Below, piece after piece: positions 37,131-45,382 of a DNA stretch of 64,000 nt (the first letter of the stretch is position 1; each line of letters begins with the position of its first letter). Under the pieces are notes generated by a model. The model saw nothing but the letters and a program-made list of their open reading frames with translations, did not search any database and was not told the origin of the DNA. Source of the DNA: DASTBU01 sp035711845 (GTDB lineage: Bacteria; Acidobacteriota; Vicinamibacteria; Vicinamibacterales; 2-12-FULL-66-21); contig DASTBU010000122.1 in NCBI GenBank assembly GCA_035711845.1, positions 1 to 64,000 on the forward strand, written 5' to 3'. Position numbers and translations under genes: made by a program.

Positions 37131-37279
37131 TTACGCGAGTTGGCACGCGAGAGCGGGTGGCGCATGGCGGGGTCGCCCCGCCCGCCGCGCAGGCGCCACA
37201 CGCGTGACAGGTGCTTTCGGCGCCGGGGACGGGTGGGGCTGCCGGGCGCCCGGACCCGCGGCCATGCCAACGCGAGTGA
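37131..37279 (-). mobile_element. MITE-like element between coxL and coxG
   Basis: A stretch of about 149 bases that aligns along its whole length with the reverse strand of 44666-44813. Shared blocks include GCCCGCCGCGCAGGCGCC, GGACGGGTGGGGCTGCCGGG and GGACCCGCG. Its ends form an imperfect inverted repeat (ACGCGAGTTGGCA / TGCCAACGCGAGT). It has no gene of its own and sits inside the cox unit. Confidence 0.8.
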
Positions 37280-37294
37280 CTCATCGAAGCACTC

Positions 37295-39646
37295 CTACTT
37301 CCGTGCCGCCTCCGCATTCCGAATCGCCCGCCATACCTTGTCGCGCGTGATCGGCATGTCGATGTGGCGGATCCCGAGCGGCGAAAGCGCGTCGATGACC
37401 GCATTGACGAACGCGGCGGGGCTGCCGACGTTCGGACTCTCGCCCACACCCTTGGCCCCGATGGGGTGATGCGGGCTCGGCGTGACCGTGTTCCCCGTTT
37501 CCCAGTGCGGCGTCTCGAGGGAGGTCGGGATCAGGTAGTCCGTGAAGTTCGTATTGAGGTTGTTGCCCTCGCTGTCGTACTGGATCTCCTGCATGAACGC
37601 GATCGCGAACCCTTCGGTGAGCCCGCCGTGGATCTGGCCTTCGACCACCATCGGATTGATCACCGTCCCGCAGTCGTCCACGGCCAGGAACCGGCGCACC
37701 TTCACGTCCCCCGTCTCGCGGTCCACGTCCACCACGGCGATATACGCCCCGTACGGGAACGTCATGTTCGGCGGGTCGTAGTAGTTGGTCGCTTCGAGCC
37801 CGGGTTCGTTCGGTCCGGGATTCGTGTACGCCGCAAACGCGACGTCCTTCATGGTCACGCTCTTGGCCGGCACGCCCTTGACCTGGAACTTGTAGTCCGT
37901 CCACTCGACGTCCGCCTCGCCGACCTCGAGCAGGTGGGCGGCGACCTTCTTCGCCCTCTCGCGCACGCGGCGCGCGGCCATCGCGATCGCCGCGCCGGCG
38001 ACCGGCGTGCTGCGGCTGGCGTAGGTGCCCAGCCCGTAGGGCGCGGTATCGGTGTCCCCTTCTTCGACCATGATGTTCTGCGGGTCGAGCCCCAGCTCCT
38101 CTGCCACGATCTGTGCCCACGTGGTTTCGTGACCCTGCCCCTGTGACTTGGCGCCCGTCCGGACGATGCCTGCACCGGTTGGATGGATGCGGATCTCTGC
38201 GCTGTCGAACATCTTGATGCCGAGGATGTCGAAGTGCTTCGAAGGGCCCGCCCCGACGACTTCCGTGAACGTCGAGACGCCGATCCCCATCAGCTCGCCG
38301 CGAGCGCGCCTCTCCGCCTGTTCCTTCAGCAGTTCCTGGTAGCCGATCTTCTCGAGCGCGAAGTCGAGCGTCTTGTGGTAGTCGCCGCTGTCGTACGTGA
38401 ACCCCAGCCTGGATGGATACGGGAACTGCTCCTTCCTGATGAAGTTCTTCCGCCGCAACGCCACGGGGTCGATGTTCAGCTCGTCGGCAAGAATGTCCAT
38501 CGCGCGCTCGATCGCGTAGCTCGCTTCGGTGACCCTGAACGAGCAGCGGTACGCGATGCCGCCGGGCGCCTTGTTCGTGAAGAACGCGTCCACCTCGGCG
38601 TGCGCGACCGGCACGTCGTAGCTGCCGGTGACGACGCCGAACATACCCGCCGGGTACTTCGTGGGATCGGCGGCGGCGTCGAAGGCGCCGTGATCGGCGG
38701 CGGTGGACACACGGATCGCGGTCAGCCGGCCGTCGGCGGTCGCGCCCAGCTCGACGTCCATGTGGTAGTCGCGTGCGAACCCCGTGGACGTGAGGTTCTC
38801 GGTGCGCGTCTCGATCCACTTGACGGGGCGTCCGAGTTTCAGCGCGCCGACGACAGCGCACACGTATCCCGGATAGACGGGTACCTTGTTGCCGAACCCG
38901 CCGCCGATGTCGGGCGAGATCACATGGATCTTGTCTTCCGGGATCCCGGTCACGATCGCGAGCGCGGTCCGATACACATGTGGCGCCTGCGACGTGACAT
39001 GGAACTGCAGCCGGCCCATCGCGTCGAAGTGGGCGACGCAGCCGCACGGCTCGAGCGGCGCGGGATGGCAGCGCTGGAACCAGATCCGCTGGCTCACACG
39101 CTTCGCGCTGCTGTCGAGCGCCCGCGACGTGCCGTCGCGGTCGCCGACCTCCCAGTGGTAGATCTGATTCGTCTTCTTCTCACGATCGGGGCGCAGGATG
39201 ACTTCGTCCTTCTTCGCCGTGAAAGGGTCCGTGACGGCCGGCAGCGGCTCGTACTCGACCTGCACGGCCTCGGCGCCGTCATAGGCCGCCGCGCGAGTTT
39301 CCGCAAAAACCGCGGCCACTTCCTGGTACTGGAACAGGACCTTGCCGATGGCGAGCACCATCTGCTTGTCCAGGCCGTGGAAGGTCGGCAGCCACCCGAG
39401 GCCGGCCGCCTCGAGATCCTTGCCCGTGATCACCGCCTTCACGCCCGGCACCTTCATCGCCTCGCTGATGTCGATGCTCGTGAGCGTGGCGTGCGAGTAC
39501 GGGCTTCGCACGATCGCCGCATACAACATCCCGGGAAGCGCGATGTCGTCGACGTAGTTGCCCTTGCCCTGCAAAAAACGTGGATCTTCCTTGCGCTTCA
39601 TGCGGTGGCCGAGCGCGTGCCGTTCGGTCTTGGCTTCGATGCTCAT
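37295..39646 (-). CDS. coxL: Aerobic CO dehydrogenase large subunit, form I
   Basis: Molybdenum-binding catalytic subunit, 783 residues (family about 800). The active-site loop reads IAYRCSFRVTEASYAIERAMD with Cys368 in AYRCSFR, the signature of form I enzymes, where this Cys holds copper. The catalytic Glu736 lies in IGAKGVGESPNVGSPAA. It oxidises CO to CO2 with water. Preceded by AGGGG seven bases before its ATG and 15 bases after coxS. The C-terminus (RNAEAARK) is complete, and the MITE-like element starts just beyond it. Confidence 0.96.
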   Translation of the reverse strand: MSIEAKTERHALGHRMKRKEDPRFLQGKGNYVDDIALPGMLYAAIVRSPYSHATLTSIDISEAMKVPGVKAVITGKDLEAAGLGWLPTFHGLDKQMVLAIGKVLFQYQEVAAVFAETRAAAYDGAEAVQVEYEPLPAVTDPFTAKKDEVILRPDREKKTNQIYHWEVGDRDGTSRALDSSAKRVSQRIWFQRCHPAPLEPCGCVAHFDAMGRLQFHVTSQAPHVYRTALAIVTGIPEDKIHVISPDIGGGFGNKVPVYPGYVCAVVGALKLGRPVKWIETRTENLTSTGFARDYHMDVELGATADGRLTAIRVSTAADHGAFDAAADPTKYPAGMFGVVTGSYDVPVAHAEVDAFFTNKAPGGIAYRCSFRVTEASYAIERAMDILADELNIDPVALRRKNFIRKEQFPYPSRLGFTYDSGDYHKTLDFALEKIGYQELLKEQAERRARGELMGIGVSTFTEVVGAGPSKHFDILGIKMFDSAEIRIHPTGAGIVRTGAKSQGQGHETTWAQIVAEELGLDPQNIMVEEGDTDTAPYGLGTYASRSTPVAGAAIAMAARRVRERAKKVAAHLLEVGEADVEWTDYKFQVKGVPAKSVTMKDVAFAAYTNPGPNEPGLEATNYYDPPNMTFPYGAYIAVVDVDRETGDVKVRRFLAVDDCGTVINPMVVEGQIHGGLTEGFAIAFMQEIQYDSEGNNLNTNFTDYLIPTSLETPHWETGNTVTPSPHHPIGAKGVGESPNVGSPAAFVNAVIDALSPLGIRHIDMPITRDKVWRAIRNAEAARK

Positions 39647-39661
39647 GACAATCCCCTGGCG

Positions 39662-40147
39662 TCACTGCGCGGCGGGCGCCGGCTGACGCATGGCCTCGGC
39701 GGCCTGCTTCACCGCTTTGACAATGTTCTGATAGCCCGTGCAACGACACAGGTTGCCGGACAAGCCCTCGCGAATCTCCGCCTCGCTCGGGCTCGGGTTG
39801 TGCTTGAGCAGCACGTACGACGCGAGCAGCATCCCCGGCGTGCAATAGCCGCATTGAAGGCCGTGCTGATCCCAGAAGCCCTGCTGAAGAGGATGCAGCG
39901 TCCCTCCCTGCGCAAGTCCCTCGACGGTCATGATGTCGTGGCCGTCGGCCTGCACCGCGAACATCGTGCAGGACTTGACCGCCTTGTCACCGTCCATCAC
40001 CACGACACAGCAGCCGCAGCTCGACGTGTCGCAGCCGACGTGCGTGCCGGTCAGGCGGCACTCCTCACGCAGGAAGTACGCGAGCAGCGTCCGCGGCTCC
40101 ACGTCGCGCTCGAAGGTGACGCCGTTGACCTTGATGCTGACCTTCAT
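39662..40147 (-). CDS. coxS: CO dehydrogenase small subunit (2x [2Fe-2S])
   Basis: A 161-residue iron-sulfur subunit. The plant-type ferredoxin cluster is CDTSSCGCC with a later Cys in VKSCTMFA. The second cluster is CGYCTPGM and LCRCTGYQNIVKAV. It passes electrons from the Mo site to FAD. Its start overlaps the coxM stop by four bases. Confidence 0.95.
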   Translation of the reverse strand: MKVSIKVNGVTFERDVEPRTLLAYFLREECRLTGTHVGCDTSSCGCCVVVMDGDKAVKSCTMFAVQADGHDIMTVEGLAQGGTLHPLQQGFWDQHGLQCGYCTPGMLLASYVLLKHNPSPSEAEIREGLSGNLCRCTGYQNIVKAVKQAAEAMRQPAPAAQ

Positions 40148-41019
40148 GCCTGCACCCCCAGACGCCCGAGGGCCTGGCGCAGCGCGCGCGCCACGAGGAC
40201 CCCGGCCAGATGCTTCTTGTATTCGACGCTGCCGCGCAGGTCCGCCTGCGGCTCGCTGCGCTTCGACGCCACGTCGGCGGCTGCCCTGATGGCATCGGCC
40301 GACGGCTTCTGCCCTTCGAGCAGCTTCTCGGCCTCGGCCATGCGAACGGCACAGGGCCCGGCGGCCGAGAGGGCGATGCCGGCCCTTTTGAACGTGCCAT
40401 CCGGGTTGAGCGTCACTTGCACGGCCGCCGCGGCCGTTGCATAATCCCCGACCTTGCGCTCGACCTTCTGATACGAACCCGCCGTGCGATCATCCGGCGC
40501 GGGGAAGCGAACGGCGAGCGCCATCTCGCCGTCGTTCACTGCTGTCGTGAAGCTGTCCACGAGGAAATCATCGATCGGCACCGAGCGCTCGCCGTCCGTG
40601 CCACGCACGATCACTTCCCCCCGCGCCGCGAGGGCTGCCGTCGTCCAATCGCCCGCGGGATCGTTGTGGCACAGGCTCCCGACCACGGTCGCCATCTGCC
40701 GCACTACCGGATCGGCGACGACGCGCGACACCTCCTGGAACAGGCTCCATTTCCTGTCCGTAATCCATGCGGCGCGCTCGACGGCGATGTCGCGTGCGGT
40801 CGCGCCGATCGCCAGCCCGCCATCCATCCGGACGTAATCCAGGTCGCGCAGCGGATTGATGTCAACGAGCACCGCGGGCCGGGCCAGCCGGAATCGCATG
40901 GCGGGAATGAGGCTCTGTCCGCCTGCAAGGACGCGCGCCTCCGATCCATGCTTCTGCAGGGCGGCGAACGCCTCGTCCACAGATTGAGCCCGAATGTAGT
41001 CGAAGGCTGCGGGGATCAC
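40144..41019 (-). CDS. coxM: CO dehydrogenase medium subunit (FAD-binding)
   Basis: A 291-residue flavoprotein subunit of the CoxM/KoLa family. FAD-contacting motifs are VLAGGQSLIPAMRFR near residue 31 and ATVVGSLCHNDPAGD near residue 110, where the usual second motif is TIGGSLA. It takes electrons from the Fe-S clusters and delivers them to quinone. The GTG start has AGGAGG seven bases upstream, the strongest site in the unit, so this is the first gene. Confidence 0.95.
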   Translation of the reverse strand: MIPAAFDYIRAQSVDEAFAALQKHGSEARVLAGGQSLIPAMRFRLARPAVLVDINPLRDLDYVRMDGGLAIGATARDIAVERAAWITDRKWSLFQEVSRVVADPVVRQMATVVGSLCHNDPAGDWTTAALAARGEVIVRGTDGERSVPIDDFLVDSFTTAVNDGEMALAVRFPAPDDRTAGSYQKVERKVGDYATAAAAVQVTLNPDGTFKRAGIALSAAGPCAVRMAEAEKLLEGQKPSADAIRAAADVASKRSEPQADLRGSVEYKKHLAGVLVARALRQALGRLGVQA

Positions 41020-41205
41020 CTATCGACCTCCTCTCGAGAGCCGAAACAAAGCGCCAATTTCCAAATCCCCATCGTCGCAGCGTTACGCGTCCGAGATCGT
41101 CGTGGGAGCTGGAAGGTGGGTGTTGGAAACTGAGGGTTGCCCTTTCTCACCCTGGCAACGCCAGGGAACAGCCATTCTACTACCAGGACAAACTACAATT
41201 TCATC
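41020..41205. promoter_or_regulatory. Divergent control region of the cox cluster
   Basis: The only gap from which both the minus-strand coxM unit and the plus-strand cytidylyltransferase can be read. It contains a perfect seven-base hairpin CCCTGGC-AAC-GCCAGGG at 41150-41166. No clear sigma-70 boxes are seen. The hairpin could be an operator or an attenuator for the cytidylyltransferase mRNA. Confidence 0.5.
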
Positions 41206-41790
41206 ATGATCACCGGGGTCGTCCTCGCGGCCGGCGCGTCGAGCCGCATGGGAAAACACAAACTCCTCCTGCCCCTTGGCACGGAGCCGATGGTCAGGCG
41301 GGTCGTGCAGCAGGTCCAGGATGCCGGGTTCGACGACGTCCTCGTCGTGGAGGGCCACGAACACGAGGCGGTCCGGGCCGCGCTGGCAGGTCTCCAGATC
41401 AGGCATACGCTCAACCCCGACTATGCGTTCGGCATGGGCAGCTCGTTCCGCGCCGCGATTGCGGCGCTGCCGGACAGCGATGCCGCCATGTTTGCGCTGG
41501 CCGATCAACCGCTCCTGACCGCCGACGACTATCGACGTCTGCTCGACACGTACCGGGCCGACCCGCGGGGCATCGTCAGCATCCGGTACGGCGAGGTGAC
41601 GGCGCCGCCGCACCTGTTCGACCGCGTGTTCTTCCCCGCGCTGTCGAGGCTCGAGCATGGCGCGCGACCGGTCCTGCAGCGGCACGCGGATGTCACCAGG
41701 ATCCTGCACTTCCCTCCTGAACTGCTGCTGGATGTCGATACGCCCGAGGATTACGAGCGGGCCAGGACGCTGCTTTCCGCGGGCCGATGA
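41206..41790 (+). CDS. MocA-like molybdenum cofactor cytidylyltransferase
   Basis: A 194-residue nucleotidyltransferase of the MobA/MocA fold with the N-terminal loop ITGVVLAAGASSRMGKHKLLLPLG and acidic motif MFALADQPLLTADDY. It would convert Mo-MPT to the MCD form used by CO dehydrogenase and its relatives. The start at 41206 begins at the conserved motif. Its last 40 bases overlap the 3' end of the convergent XdhC gene. Confidence 0.9.
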   Translation: MITGVVLAAGASSRMGKHKLLLPLGTEPMVRRVVQQVQDAGFDDVLVVEGHEHEAVRAALAGLQIRHTLNPDYAFGMGSSFRAAIAALPDSDAAMFALADQPLLTADDYRRLLDTYRADPRGIVSIRYGEVTAPPHLFDRVFFPALSRLEHGARPVLQRHADVTRILHFPPELLLDVDTPEDYERARTLLSAGR

Positions 41791-42860
41791 AGGCTCGTTT
41801 CGCGGCCGTGGAGGAAGCCTCCGTCGAACCCCCGTAGAAGCGCGAGGATCTCGGCCATGATCGACATGGCGATCTCCTCGGGCGTCTCCGCACCCAGCGC
41901 GAGGCCAACGGGGCTCCGCACGCGCGCCAGAGCCGTGGCATCCGGCACGAACCCGTCCGCCTTCAGCCCGATCAGAAGCTTCTGAAATCTGGATCGGGGC
42001 CCCAGCACGCCGATGTACGGCGCGCGTGACACAAGAGAGAAGCCGAGGCTCTCGCGATCCCTCTCCAGGTGATGGTTCATGATGACGACGAAGGTGCGCT
42101 CGCCGAGCGCCACCTGCTCGCCGAAGCGGCTGAAGTGCGCCGAGATGAGCGTCGCGTGGGGAAAGCGCTCCGCGTTCAGGAATGCGTCCCGCACATCGAC
42201 GACCTTCACCTCGAAACCGAGCTCCCATCCCTGCCGGGCGAGCGGAACGGCGTCGTACCCGGCGCCGAACATCACCAGCTCGGGCGGGGGAACGCTGAGG
42301 TCGAAGAACAATTCCGCCTGGCCGACCCGTTCCGCGCACGATCGCGGGAAGGGTGCGCGCAGTCGTTCCCGCGCGCGGGAGGCGGCCTCATCGTCGAACC
42401 CGGCATCGCCAAGGCTGCCGAGGACATCGCGCTCCCGGACGAGGAGACGGCCTTCGGCGCCCGACAACGGCTTGACGAGTACCGCCGTGCCGGCCTTCTC
42501 GAGCGCGTCCAGCCACGCGCGCGTAATCGGATCGTCTTCCAGACGCTCGATCTGGATATCGACCGCGCCGCTGCAGCCGATGCCGAGGCTCCAGACCGAG
42601 TCCTCCTCCAGGTCGTACTGGGTGACCGTGGACGTGCCGGTCGAGATCACGCGTGCGGCCGCCTCCGCAACGGCTGGCTCGAGGCACCCGCCCGACAACA
42701 AGCACTCGTAGGACCCGTCCTCCCGCACGAGGATGCGCGCGCCTTCGCGCCGGTAGGCGCTGCCCCTGACCCGCACCACTGTCGCAAGGGCCGCGCGGTG
42801 GCCGCCCGCACGCACACCCCTGATCGCGTCCAGGATCTGTTCGGTCTCGCGCCTGTTCAT
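41751..42860 (-). CDS. XdhC/CoxI-family molybdoenzyme maturation protein
   Basis: A 369-residue XdhC-family protein. The N-terminal domain has RVRGSAYRREGARILVRE and LLSGGCLEPAVAEAA; the C-terminal Rossmann domain has LVMFGAGYDAVPLA and SRAPYIGVLGPRSR. It would sulfurate or deliver the Mo cofactor. It is the second XdhC of the cluster and lacks the YHS domain of the first. Convergent with the cytidylyltransferase. Confidence 0.92.
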   Translation of the reverse strand: MNRRETEQILDAIRGVRAGGHRAALATVVRVRGSAYRREGARILVREDGSYECLLSGGCLEPAVAEAAARVISTGTSTVTQYDLEEDSVWSLGIGCSGAVDIQIERLEDDPITRAWLDALEKAGTAVLVKPLSGAEGRLLVRERDVLGSLGDAGFDDEAASRARERLRAPFPRSCAERVGQAELFFDLSVPPPELVMFGAGYDAVPLARQGWELGFEVKVVDVRDAFLNAERFPHATLISAHFSRFGEQVALGERTFVVIMNHHLERDRESLGFSLVSRAPYIGVLGPRSRFQKLLIGLKADGFVPDATALARVRSPVGLALGAETPEEIAMSIMAEILALLRGFDGGFLHGRETSLHRPAESSVLARS

Positions 42861-42870
42861 GGATGTCTCA

Positions 42871-42918
42871 TGCTACGGGCGACGTGCTACGTGCTACGTC
42901 CTGCGTGCGACGTGCTTA
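42871..42918. repeat. GCTACGT heptamer array, downstream side of mscL
   Basis: Units GCTACGG, GCGACGT, GCTACGT, GCTACGT, CCTGCGT, GCGACGT lie between the start of XdhC and the end of mscL. They match the unit family at 8644-8738 and 43373-43417. Confidence 0.8.
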
Positions 42919-42936
42919 CGGACGCGGTTCCGGTCG

Positions 42937-43362
42937 TTACAGATCGGCGCAACAGGCCGCGCAGCGAGTGGCGCCGACGGGAATTGCCGACAGGCATTTC
43001 GGACAGGGCTTCGTCGAGGCGGCCACGGGTCCTTTGAAGCGGTTCGCCTGCTTCACGACCAGGAACACGGCGAAGGCGACGATCAGGAATGACACCACCT
43101 CATTGAGAAACGCGCCGTAGGCGATGACGGGAACGCCCGCGGCTTTTGCCTCGGCGAGGGACGCGGGCGTGCCCCGGCTGTTGTCGAGAATCAGGAACAG
43201 GCTCGAGAAGTCCACGTTGCCGAGCAGCATCCCGATCGGCGGCATCAGCACCCCTTCGACGAGCGACGTGACGATCCGCCCGAACGCCGCACCGATGATG
43301 ACCGCAACGGCCAGGTCGAGAACGTTCCCGCGGGCGACGAACTCTCGAAACTCTTTGAGCAT
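42937..43362 (-). CDS. mscL: Large-conductance mechanosensitive channel MscL with zinc ribbon
   Basis: A 141-residue channel that opens at high membrane tension to release solutes. The start MLKEFREFVARGNVLDLAVAV and pore helix GAAFGRIVTSLVEGVLMPPIG are classical, with a second helix EVVSFLIVAFAVFLVVKQ. The C-terminus carries two CxxC pairs (CPKCLSAIP; CAACC), a zinc-ribbon-like tail found in some MscL. GGAGG lies seven bases before the ATG. It is bracketed by heptamer arrays of the same family. Confidence 0.95.
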   Translation of the reverse strand: MLKEFREFVARGNVLDLAVAVIIGAAFGRIVTSLVEGVLMPPIGMLLGNVDFSSLFLILDNSRGTPASLAEAKAAGVPVIAYGAFLNEVVSFLIVAFAVFLVVKQANRFKGPVAASTKPCPKCLSAIPVGATRCAACCADL

Positions 43363-43372
43363 GGCGTTCCTC

Positions 43373-43417
43373 CATGTGCGACGTGCGACCTGTCACGTGC
43401 GGTGTGCGCACGTGCGG
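43373..43417. repeat. ACGTGCG heptamer array, upstream side of mscL
   Basis: Units ATGTGCG, ACGTGCG, ACCTGTC, ACGTGCG, GTGTGCGC, ACGTGCGG directly precede the mscL ribosome site on the minus strand, so they lie in or near its promoter. Confidence 0.75.
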
Positions 43418-43480
43418 CGGATCGTCCCCGGCGCAAACATGGCACGTACCCTTCAACTCTACTCGACAACGCGAGAAAGC

Positions 43481-43672
43481 TCACGCCAGGACCAATGTTT
43501 CCTCCATGGATCGGCGCGCGGCCTCCAGCACTTCCTGCGTGACCGTCGGGGCCGCTGCCTGTCCAGAGAGTCGGTCTCCGTCCCTCCGCGTGTCGCCATA
43601 CACATCGACGCTGTTGCCATCGGGATCGGAGGTATCCAGGCCAGCTGACGCCCTGATCCGTAACTCCTGCAC
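43481..43672 (-). CDS. Possible small protein, unknown
   Basis: A 63-residue frame from a GTG, with a mixed acidic middle (LDTSDPDGNSVDVYGDTRR) and a helical end (TQEVLEAARRSMEETLVLA). Codon choice is compatible with a gene. It follows the small membrane protein gene. No family recognised. The rest of the 43363-43718 stretch holds only heptamer arrays. Confidence 0.3.
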   Translation of the reverse strand: MQELRIRASAGLDTSDPDGNSVDVYGDTRRDGDRLSGQAAAPTVTQEVLEAARRSMEETLVLA

Positions 43673-43718
43673 GTGCGCCGCGCTGCGCGAGCCGCTCGCA
43701 CGGACAACGGACCACGAA

Positions 43719-43955
43719 TCAGGCACTGACCTTCCAGCGCATGATCAGATAGACGGCCAGGATCGTCTGCAGGAAGAGCCCCGCAGCGCCCAGGGCCTGC
43801 GAGTTCGCGCCGAACTGCAGGTATCCGGCGATGAGGAACCAGCCGGGCAGAACCACCAGAGAGGACCGGCCGAACTCGTCGAGTTGCCACAGAACGGCCA
43901 GGAGCACGAACGACGTGATCGGGGCAACCCACGCGATGTAGGGAAAGAGAACCAC
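43719..43955 (-). CDS. Small membrane protein, unknown
   Basis: A 78-residue protein with three hydrophobic segments (FPYIAWVAPITSFVLLAVLW; LVVLPGWFLIAGYLQFG; GAAGLFLQTILAVYLIM). I chose the GTG at 43955, with AAGAGG upstream; longer upstream frames add Arg-rich sequence that does not look native. Function unknown. Confidence 0.6.
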   Translation of the reverse strand: MVLFPYIAWVAPITSFVLLAVLWQLDEFGRSSLVVLPGWFLIAGYLQFGANSQALGAAGLFLQTILAVYLIMRWKVSA

Positions 43956-44098
43956 CTGACCTCTTCTTCGGCCCAAGCATACGACACCGGCCAGTAGCCT
44001 TCGAGTAGCGAACCCACCTTTCAGGGACATTTCAGGCGTCTGGCGGGTATGAGCCCGGACGTCGGAATCCTGCGCATTACCTGATGAGGTGCTTCATT

Positions 44099-44605
44099 AT
44101 GCGTGCAATAACCGCGTTCTTGTTCCTTCTCATCGTGCAGGCCGCTGTTCCGGCCTCGGCTCAGACCGGGGCCAACCGTCCGCCCGCCGCAGCGGAGCTC
44201 ACCGCCGGGTACGCGGGCTTCGTGGACGACGCCATGATCGATCATGGCGTGATCGCTGGCGCGCTTCGGTTCCATCTCCTGCCGAGGATCAGCGTGGGAC
44301 CTGAAGTCCAGTACATGATCGGGCCCGGCGACGATCGCGACGTGATCCTCACCGGCAACCTCACCGTCGATGTCCTGCCTCCCGGCCGGCGCGCGACCCC
44401 ATACTTCGTCGCGGGAGGAGGCTTCTTCCATCACAGCGACAGGTTTGGCGCCTCCACCTTCTCGTCCACGGAGGGCGCATTCACGGCCGGCGGCGGCGTC
44501 AGAGGCTGGCTGAACGATCGGGTCTACGTGGCTGGGGATTTCCGCGTCGGCTGGGAGCTGCACTACAGGGTGGCCGGAACGATCGGAGTCGCACTCTCGA
44601 AATGA
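44099..44605 (+). CDS. Exported beta-barrel-like protein
   Basis: A 168-residue protein with a signal peptide (AITAFLFLLIVQAAVPASAQ) and alternating beta-strand pattern (ALRFHLLPRISVGPEVQYM; TPYFVAGGGFFHH; AGGGVRGWLNDRVYVAGDFRVGWEL), as in small OmpA-like or OmpW-like outer-membrane barrels. ATG at 44099 is preferred because GAGG lies nine bases upstream; 44084 is an alternative. Single gene. Confidence 0.75.
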   Translation: MRAITAFLFLLIVQAAVPASAQTGANRPPAAAELTAGYAGFVDDAMIDHGVIAGALRFHLLPRISVGPEVQYMIGPGDDRDVILTGNLTVDVLPPGRRATPYFVAGGGFFHHSDRFGASTFSSTEGAFTAGGGVRGWLNDRVYVAGDFRVGWELHYRVAGTIGVALSK

Positions 44606-44665
44606 ACGGTGGAGCTTGGCCGTGCTTGCCTATTTGTTGCAACATGCTCACACTATCCCCACACT

Positions 44666-44813
44666 CACTTGAGTTGAGATGAACGCGGGTCCTGGCGCCC
44701 GGCAGCCCCACCCGTCCTCGGCGCCAAAAGCACTTGTCACGGGTGTGGCGCCTGCGCGGCGGGCGCGGGCGGCCCCGCCGGGCGCCACCCGCGTCATACG
44801 CTCAACTCAAGTG
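44666..44813. mobile_element. MITE-like element with perfect 13-bp terminal inverted repeats
   Basis: A 148-base GC-rich element bounded by CACTTGAGTTGAG (44666-44678) and CTCAACTCAAGTG (44801-44813), exact reverse complements. The interior aligns with 37131-37279, and one end aligns with 21847-21896. There is no internal gene. It lies between the barrel protein and the PEBP gene, close to the latter's promoter. Confidence 0.85.
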
Positions 44814-44859
44814 AATTGCGGACTAAAGCGGACGGTGCGCCAAGCGAAGGAGACGAACC

Positions 44860-45321
44860 GTGCAACTCGAGACCTCCGCATTTCCACCCGGCGGTGACAT
44901 CCCTGTCAGGTTCACCTGCGACGGATCGGACGACTCTCCGGCCCTCGAGTGGACCGAGCCGCCCGCCGGCACGCAGAGCTTCACGCTCGTCGCCGACGAT
45001 CCGGATGCGCCGCGCGGCACCTGGGTCCACTGGGTTCTCTACGATCTCCCGGCGCGCGCGCGCGAGCTGCCGGAGGCGGTGCCGCCCGACAAGGAGCTGG
45101 TATCCGGGGCCCGTCAGGGCCGCAACGACTTCAGGAAGATCGGGTACGGGGGACCGTGCCCCCCGCCTGGCCCGGCACATCGCTACTATTTCAGGCTGTT
45201 CGCGCTCGACCGCGCGCTCGGTCTGAAATCCGGCGCGACGAGGAACGAGATCGATCGCGCGATGGAGGGGCACATCCTCGCCCGCGCGGAGCTCATGGGC
45301 CGATACAAGCGGGCCGGATGA
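44860..45321 (+). CDS. YbhB/YbcL-family PEBP-like protein
   Basis: A 153-residue phosphatidylethanolamine-binding-protein homologue (Raf kinase inhibitor-like). The ligand-site blocks are TCDGSDDSPALEWTEPPAGTQS, LVADDPDAPRGTWVHWVLYDLP and GYGGPCPPPGPAHRYYFRLFALD. Bacterial function is unclear. The GTG start has AAGGAG upstream. Confidence 0.93.
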   Translation: MQLETSAFPPGGDIPVRFTCDGSDDSPALEWTEPPAGTQSFTLVADDPDAPRGTWVHWVLYDLPARARELPEAVPPDKELVSGARQGRNDFRKIGYGGPCPPPGPAHRYYFRLFALDRALGLKSGATRNEIDRAMEGHILARAELMGRYKRAG

Positions 45322-45336
45322 CAGGGTCAATCCGAA

Positions 45337-45371
45337 AGAAAACGGCAGCCACAGTGTGGCTGCCGTTCGTG
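45337..45371 (-). terminator. Rho-independent terminator of the RRM gene
   Basis: An 11-base stem ACGGCAGCCAC/GTGGCTGCCGT with a short loop. On the minus strand it is followed by TTTTCTTTC. It lies 12 bases after the RRM stop. On the plus strand no U-run follows, so it mainly serves the minus-strand gene, though it may also stop read-through from the PEBP gene. Confidence 0.9.
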
Positions 45372-45382
45372 TGTGAAGACGC

